A stretch of DNA of 64,000 nt from Amborella trichopoda (lineage: Eukaryota > Streptophyta > Magnoliopsida > Amborellales > Amborellaceae): assembly GCF_000471905.2 (NCBI RefSeq), contig NW_006500104.1, positions 3,657,203 through 3,721,202 on the forward strand, read 5' to 3'. The translations under genes were made by a program, and so were the position numbers. The notes below the pieces were generated by a model that was not told the DNA's origin, ran no database searches, and saw only the letters and a program-made list of their open reading frames with translations. Positions 60,773-64,000 of the stretch are shown piece by piece. Every line of letters starts with the position of its first letter. The stretch's first letter is position 1.

Positions 60773-61115
60773 ATGGAAATTCCTACTCCCAAAGGAAAGT
60801 TGAATGACTTTTGTCGAAAGCAAAAAAATAAAAAAAAAAATTTACAAAATTATCAAGGGGGGACTTGACCATAGCCCTATTTTTATCTGTGAGGTAGTAG
60901 TCGAAGGAAAAGAATTTTCAAGATCCTATATGGATACAAAAAAAAGAAGCTGAATATAGTGCAACCTATTTTGCCATATCGCATTTGACGAAAATGAAAG
61001 AAGTTAAAATTAAAGATGACGAAGAAGAGAAGATGAAGATTGCAAGGGAAGAAGAAATTTGTGAAATGAAGAAGCATATTGAAAGCTTGAAGCCCAGATT
61101 TCTACATTAAAGGAG
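60773..61115 (+). pseudogene. dsRNA-binding domain plus coiled-coil, unit 1
   Basis: ATG at 60773 opens EIPTPKGKLNDFCRKQ, resembling helix 1 of a double-stranded-RNA-binding domain (dsRBD, PF00035-type). After a frameshift in an A run: GGLDHSPIFICEVVVEGKEF and SRSYMDTKK (strand region, GPxHxPxFxxxVxVxGKxF pattern); after another: EAEYSATYFAISHLTKMKE (C-terminal KKEAExxAAxxAL helix). A charged segment follows (DDEEEKMKIAREEEICEMKK), probably coiled-coil. Three frames are needed, so no intact protein is made. dsRBDs bind A-form RNA duplexes in Dicer partners and related proteins. The assignment rests on motif reading only. Confidence 0.68.
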
Positions 61116-61199
61116 GACAATGTAAACCTTCGTAATTTTATTGAAAATCTTATACACAAAATTTAAAAGAAAAAGAGGAAATTTTACATCAAGGTGGAA

Positions 61200-61704
61200 T
61201 GTTGAAAATGATGCAAAAATTTAGGATGTGATGTAAAAATTAAGGACATGTGGTCCGCGTCTAATGTAGTTATATATTATGGGTATCCCCCCATCTATCT
61301 TAGTGGGTGTTAGTAGGTAGTTATTTATGGAGAGTTATTCAATCATGTAGGTTTTTGGAGAGTTATCTAATCATGTAGGTTTTGTGGGTAGTTATCTAAT
61401 AACGTAGGTTTGTGGTAGTTTGAGTGTGGGTAGTTTCAAAACTGTTGTAAACGCCTATATATAGGGACCATGTAATGGGATACTTGTAACATGTAGATGT
61501 AATGGCGATGTAACTTGTGCAAAACATGTGAATGTAACCTATGAAATGAGATATTAGTGATAAACCTTGTGAGTTTGTGATTCACTGTCTAAGAAACGAG
61601 TGTGTACTCTTTTCTAAAAGAAACTAAATATTGTAGAAGCACCCACGCATCTTGTCAAAAAAATATCAACAGTGGTATCAGCTCGTATACGAAAAATTCC
61701 AACA
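61200..61704 (+). repeat. LTR 2 of the array
   Basis: Preceded by AAGGTGGAA, starts TGTTG, contains CCTATATATAGG at about 61454 (TATA box in the expected place), ends TTCCAACA followed by TGGTATA. Confidence 0.88.
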
Positions 61705-62809
61705 TGGTATATAAAATTTCAATATGATATCAGTGCCCATGTTGTGAAAAAGCGATAATCATTGGAGAGCCCATGTTGTCAAAAAGATAGCTGATGGAAA
61801 TCACTAGTTAGTATAAGAAAGAGAAAAGGAGATCACAGGTTGTCCAAGAGACAATCATTGGTGTGAAAATTTAGGACCAGCAGGTCAGAGACAAAACTCA
61901 AGGGAAGGGTGATAGAAATTTAAATCTCTTTATTTAATTTCCTGCTTTATTCCATATGGCACGATCTAGTAGTCCAAATATTTTTCAATTATTGATTACA
62001 ATTTTCAAAGGTGATTTTTATGAGCATTGAAAATTAAAATGAAAACATTGTTTGGGTCTTGGTAAAAAAAAAAAAATGATGATTCTGAAATCTAAAAAAT
62101 TGAAAAAAAAAAAAAAATTGATTAAAATGTTAGGTGAATTGCAATGAAAAAAAAGGAAAGAAAATAAAATTAAATGTGATGTTCTTGGAAAAAGTAGATG
62201 GAGATTTTTAAAAAAAGGGGAAACAAAATTGGAGAGCTATTGATGTCAAATTGTTTGGAAAAGTTTTCAAAAATGAGATTTAAAAAAACATTTCTGAATG
62301 GGGGAAATGAGTAGTCTTTATGGGAAATCCATGACTAGTGTAGGCCATGGAAAAATGATTTTTGAAAACGAAAAATAGGATACCGCAGTCCTAGTTTGTC
62401 ATGCCATAAAAAGACATGATTGCAAATCCATGCGAAGAGTAGTAGGCATAGAAAAAATGCTTTTTCTGAAAAGGAAAAATAGGACATTACTGTCTTAGTT
62501 TGTCATGTCGTAGAAAGGTATGATGATGTCATGAAAAAGCATGAGGGTACCTAATGAGAAAGCATAAAAAAGACATTGTGTTTGAAAAAACAGAACACTA
62601 CAATCCTAGTTTCTCATGTCATGAAAGGCCTTGATGATGCCATGAGAAGGCATAAAAACAAAATGTGTTTTTGAAAAAAAAAAGGAGGACCGCAGTCTTA
62701 TGCCATGAGAAGGCATAAAAAACATGGTAGAAAAATGTCAAAAAAAACAAGGAGTTAAAAAAAAAACTAATTACTGCAATTTGTTTTTGTAGAAAAGACG
62801 TCAAGAAAT

Positions 62810-63160
62810 ATCGTAATTGCTACTCCAAAAAGCAAGTTGAATGAATTTTGTCAAAAGCCAAAAAATTAAAAAACCAATTTACAAAATTATCGAGGGCGCA
62901 CCCGACCATAGCCCTATTTTTATCTATAAGGTAGAAATCGGAGGAAAAGAATTTTCAAGATCCTATATAGATACGAAAAAGAAGCCGAACATAGAGAAAC
63001 ATATTTTGTCATTTTGCAATTGACAAAATGAAAGAAGTTGTTGAAATTAAATATGAGGAAGAAGAAAAGATGAAGATTGCAAGGGAAGAAGAAATTTGTG
63101 AAATGAAAAAGCATATTGAAAATCTTGAAGCCCAAATAAATAAGGAAATTAAAAACCATC
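62810..63160 (+). pseudogene. dsRNA-binding domain plus coiled-coil, unit 2
   Basis: Same segment as in unit 1. The start codon is ATC (62810-62812). Frames read ATPKSKLNEFCQKPK, then PIYKIIEGAPDHSPIFIYKV, EIGGKEFSRSYIDTKK and, after a frameshift, EAEHRETYFVILQLTKM, then EEEEKMKIAREEEICEMKKH and a longer helix. PIYKIIEGAPDHSPIF fits dsRBD strand 1 and the GPxHxPxF loop closely, and KKEAEH fits the lysine-rich C-terminal helix. Two frameshifts break it, at positions different in part from those in unit 1. Confidence 0.7.
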
Positions 63161-63227
63161 TTAATTTCATTTAAAATCATGTGCACAAAATTTAAAAGAA
63201 AAAGAGGAAATTTTGCATTAACGGGAA

Positions 63228-63738
63228 TGTTGAAAATGATGCAAAAATTTAGGATGTGATGCCAAAATTAAGGACGTGTGGTTCGTGTCTAATGTAGTTA
63301 TGAGTTATAGGGCTCTATGTTAGTGGGTCAGTGAGTAGTTATTTTATGAGGAGTTATCTAATTACATAGATTTGCAAAAGTTATCTACTTACATAGATTT
63401 GCAGGAGTTATCTAATCATGTAGGTTTTATGGGTAGTTATCTAATAACGTAGGTTTGTAGTAGTTTGAGTAGTGGGTAGTTTCAAAACTGTTGTAAATGC
63501 CTATATATAGGCACCATGTAATGGAATAATTGTAACATGTAGATGTAACTTGTGCGAAACCTATGGATGTAACCTATGAAATGAGATATCAATGATAAAC
63601 CTTATGAGCATGTGATTCTCTCTCTAAAAAAAAAGTGTGTACTTCTTTGTTAAAGTAACCAAATACTGTAAAAGCACCCATGAATCTTTTCAAAAGATAC
63701 CAACAATGGTATCTACCTTCATCCAAAAAATTCCAACA
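63228..63738 (+). repeat. LTR 3 of the array
   Basis: Starts TGTTG, TATA box CCTATATATAGG at 63500-63511, ends TTCCAACA; next bases TGGTATTAAAG look like a primer site. Confidence 0.86.
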
Positions 63739-64000
63739 TGGTATTAAAGTGTATGTAAAATCTCAAGAGGTTTATCTTTAATGAAATTTGTGAACTCTAC
63801 CTTCCTTTCTATCCTTTTAGTTGTAGCATTTGTCTTAAGAATACAAGAAATCTTCTTTTTGTCTTTTTTGGAATCCGCTTGGATGCTTTAAAATGAATAT
63901 TTAGGAAATTGCTTCTGCCAAGGTATGCGGCCCTTAGCCTCCGTGAGTAACTGTACTTAGCTGAGTCATGCACACCCTTTTCAAAAAAAAAATGCAAAAA
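63739..64000. other. Unassigned right edge
   Basis: Begins with primer-site-like sequence, then leaves the array homology at about 63765. A 62-codon minus frame (63809-63997) is not recognised. Confidence 0.45.

Larger units (their letters stand above)
59176..63738 (+). mobile_element. Tandem array of a pol-less copia-type LTR element: LTR-int-LTR-int-LTR
   Basis: Three LTRs of 500-511 bp (59176-59675, 61200-61704, 63228-63738), each TGTTG...CAACA, separated by two internal regions of about 1.5 kb. After LTR1 come TGGTGTCAAAG and TGGTATTAGAGCC, and after LTR2 TGGTATA and TGATATCAGTGCC, primer-site versions for initiator-Met tRNA. LTR2 is preceded by AAGGTGGA, a polypurine tract. Internal regions carry a gag remnant, A-rich DNA, a minisatellite and a dsRNA-binding-domain segment, and no protease, integrase or RT. 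It would depend on an autonomous copia element. LTR3 is also followed by a primer-site-like word, so the array may once have been longer. Confidence 0.87.

Overview
The window is nuclear DNA of a flowering plant. The left edge carries the 5' half of a CRABS CLAW (YABBY-family) gene, which is angiosperm-specific, with correct GT-AG introns. The rest is AT-rich intergenic DNA dominated by plant-type transposable elements: Ty1/copia, Ty3/gypsy of Tat type, LINE, hAT, Mutator-type MITEs and plant-mobile-domain fragments. No window-wide intact gene other than the partial CRC was found, and almost every open reading frame longer than 60 codons lies in decayed transposon sequence.

Layout. 1-1.7 kb: minus-strand CRC exons 3, 2 and 1 with a likely TATA box; the gene runs off the left edge. 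2.7-5.6 kb: a cluster of MITEs and hairpin elements with readable target-site duplications. 7.0-7.2 kb: a hAT-like MITE. 10.0-10.9 kb: a TATA box followed by the truncated 5' end of a RAV-type (AP2/B3) transcription factor reading frame that runs into a GGTTTC-rich degenerate repeat. 13.1-19.3 kb: a LINE fragment (plus strand) split by a 5.6-kb copia element (minus strand, 5-bp target duplication ATCCC); that copia holds an antisense 68-codon HSP70 fragment in its leader, and a MITE with a 9-bp target duplication sits in its 3' LTR. 19.3-40.6 kb: a 21.3-kb Tat-type gypsy element (minus strand) with 1.2-kb LTRs, primer-binding site, a tandemly duplicated leader, gag, protease and split pol, plus about 8 kb of unassigned DNA in the middle. 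40.6-49.9 kb: plant-mobile-domain fragments (minus) on either side of a broken hAT transposase (plus), itself interrupted by a 2.2-kb LTR-like insertion. 49.9-54.9 kb: a hairpin MITE, a dimeric minisatellite and unassigned repeats. 54.9-58.4 kb: a very decayed second copia element. 58.66-58.95 kb: an assembly gap inside low-complexity sequence. 59.2-63.7 kb: a tandem LTR-internal-LTR-internal-LTR array of a short, pol-less, copia-type element.

The most unusual content is in that last array: each internal region starts with a copia-like gag remnant and ends with a broken but recognisable double-stranded-RNA-binding domain followed by a charged coiled-coil. Together with the HSP70 fragment in the first copia and the RAV-type fragment at 10 kb, the window shows three gene fragments in or beside mobile DNA. 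All functional assignments come from reading motifs by eye; no database search was run.
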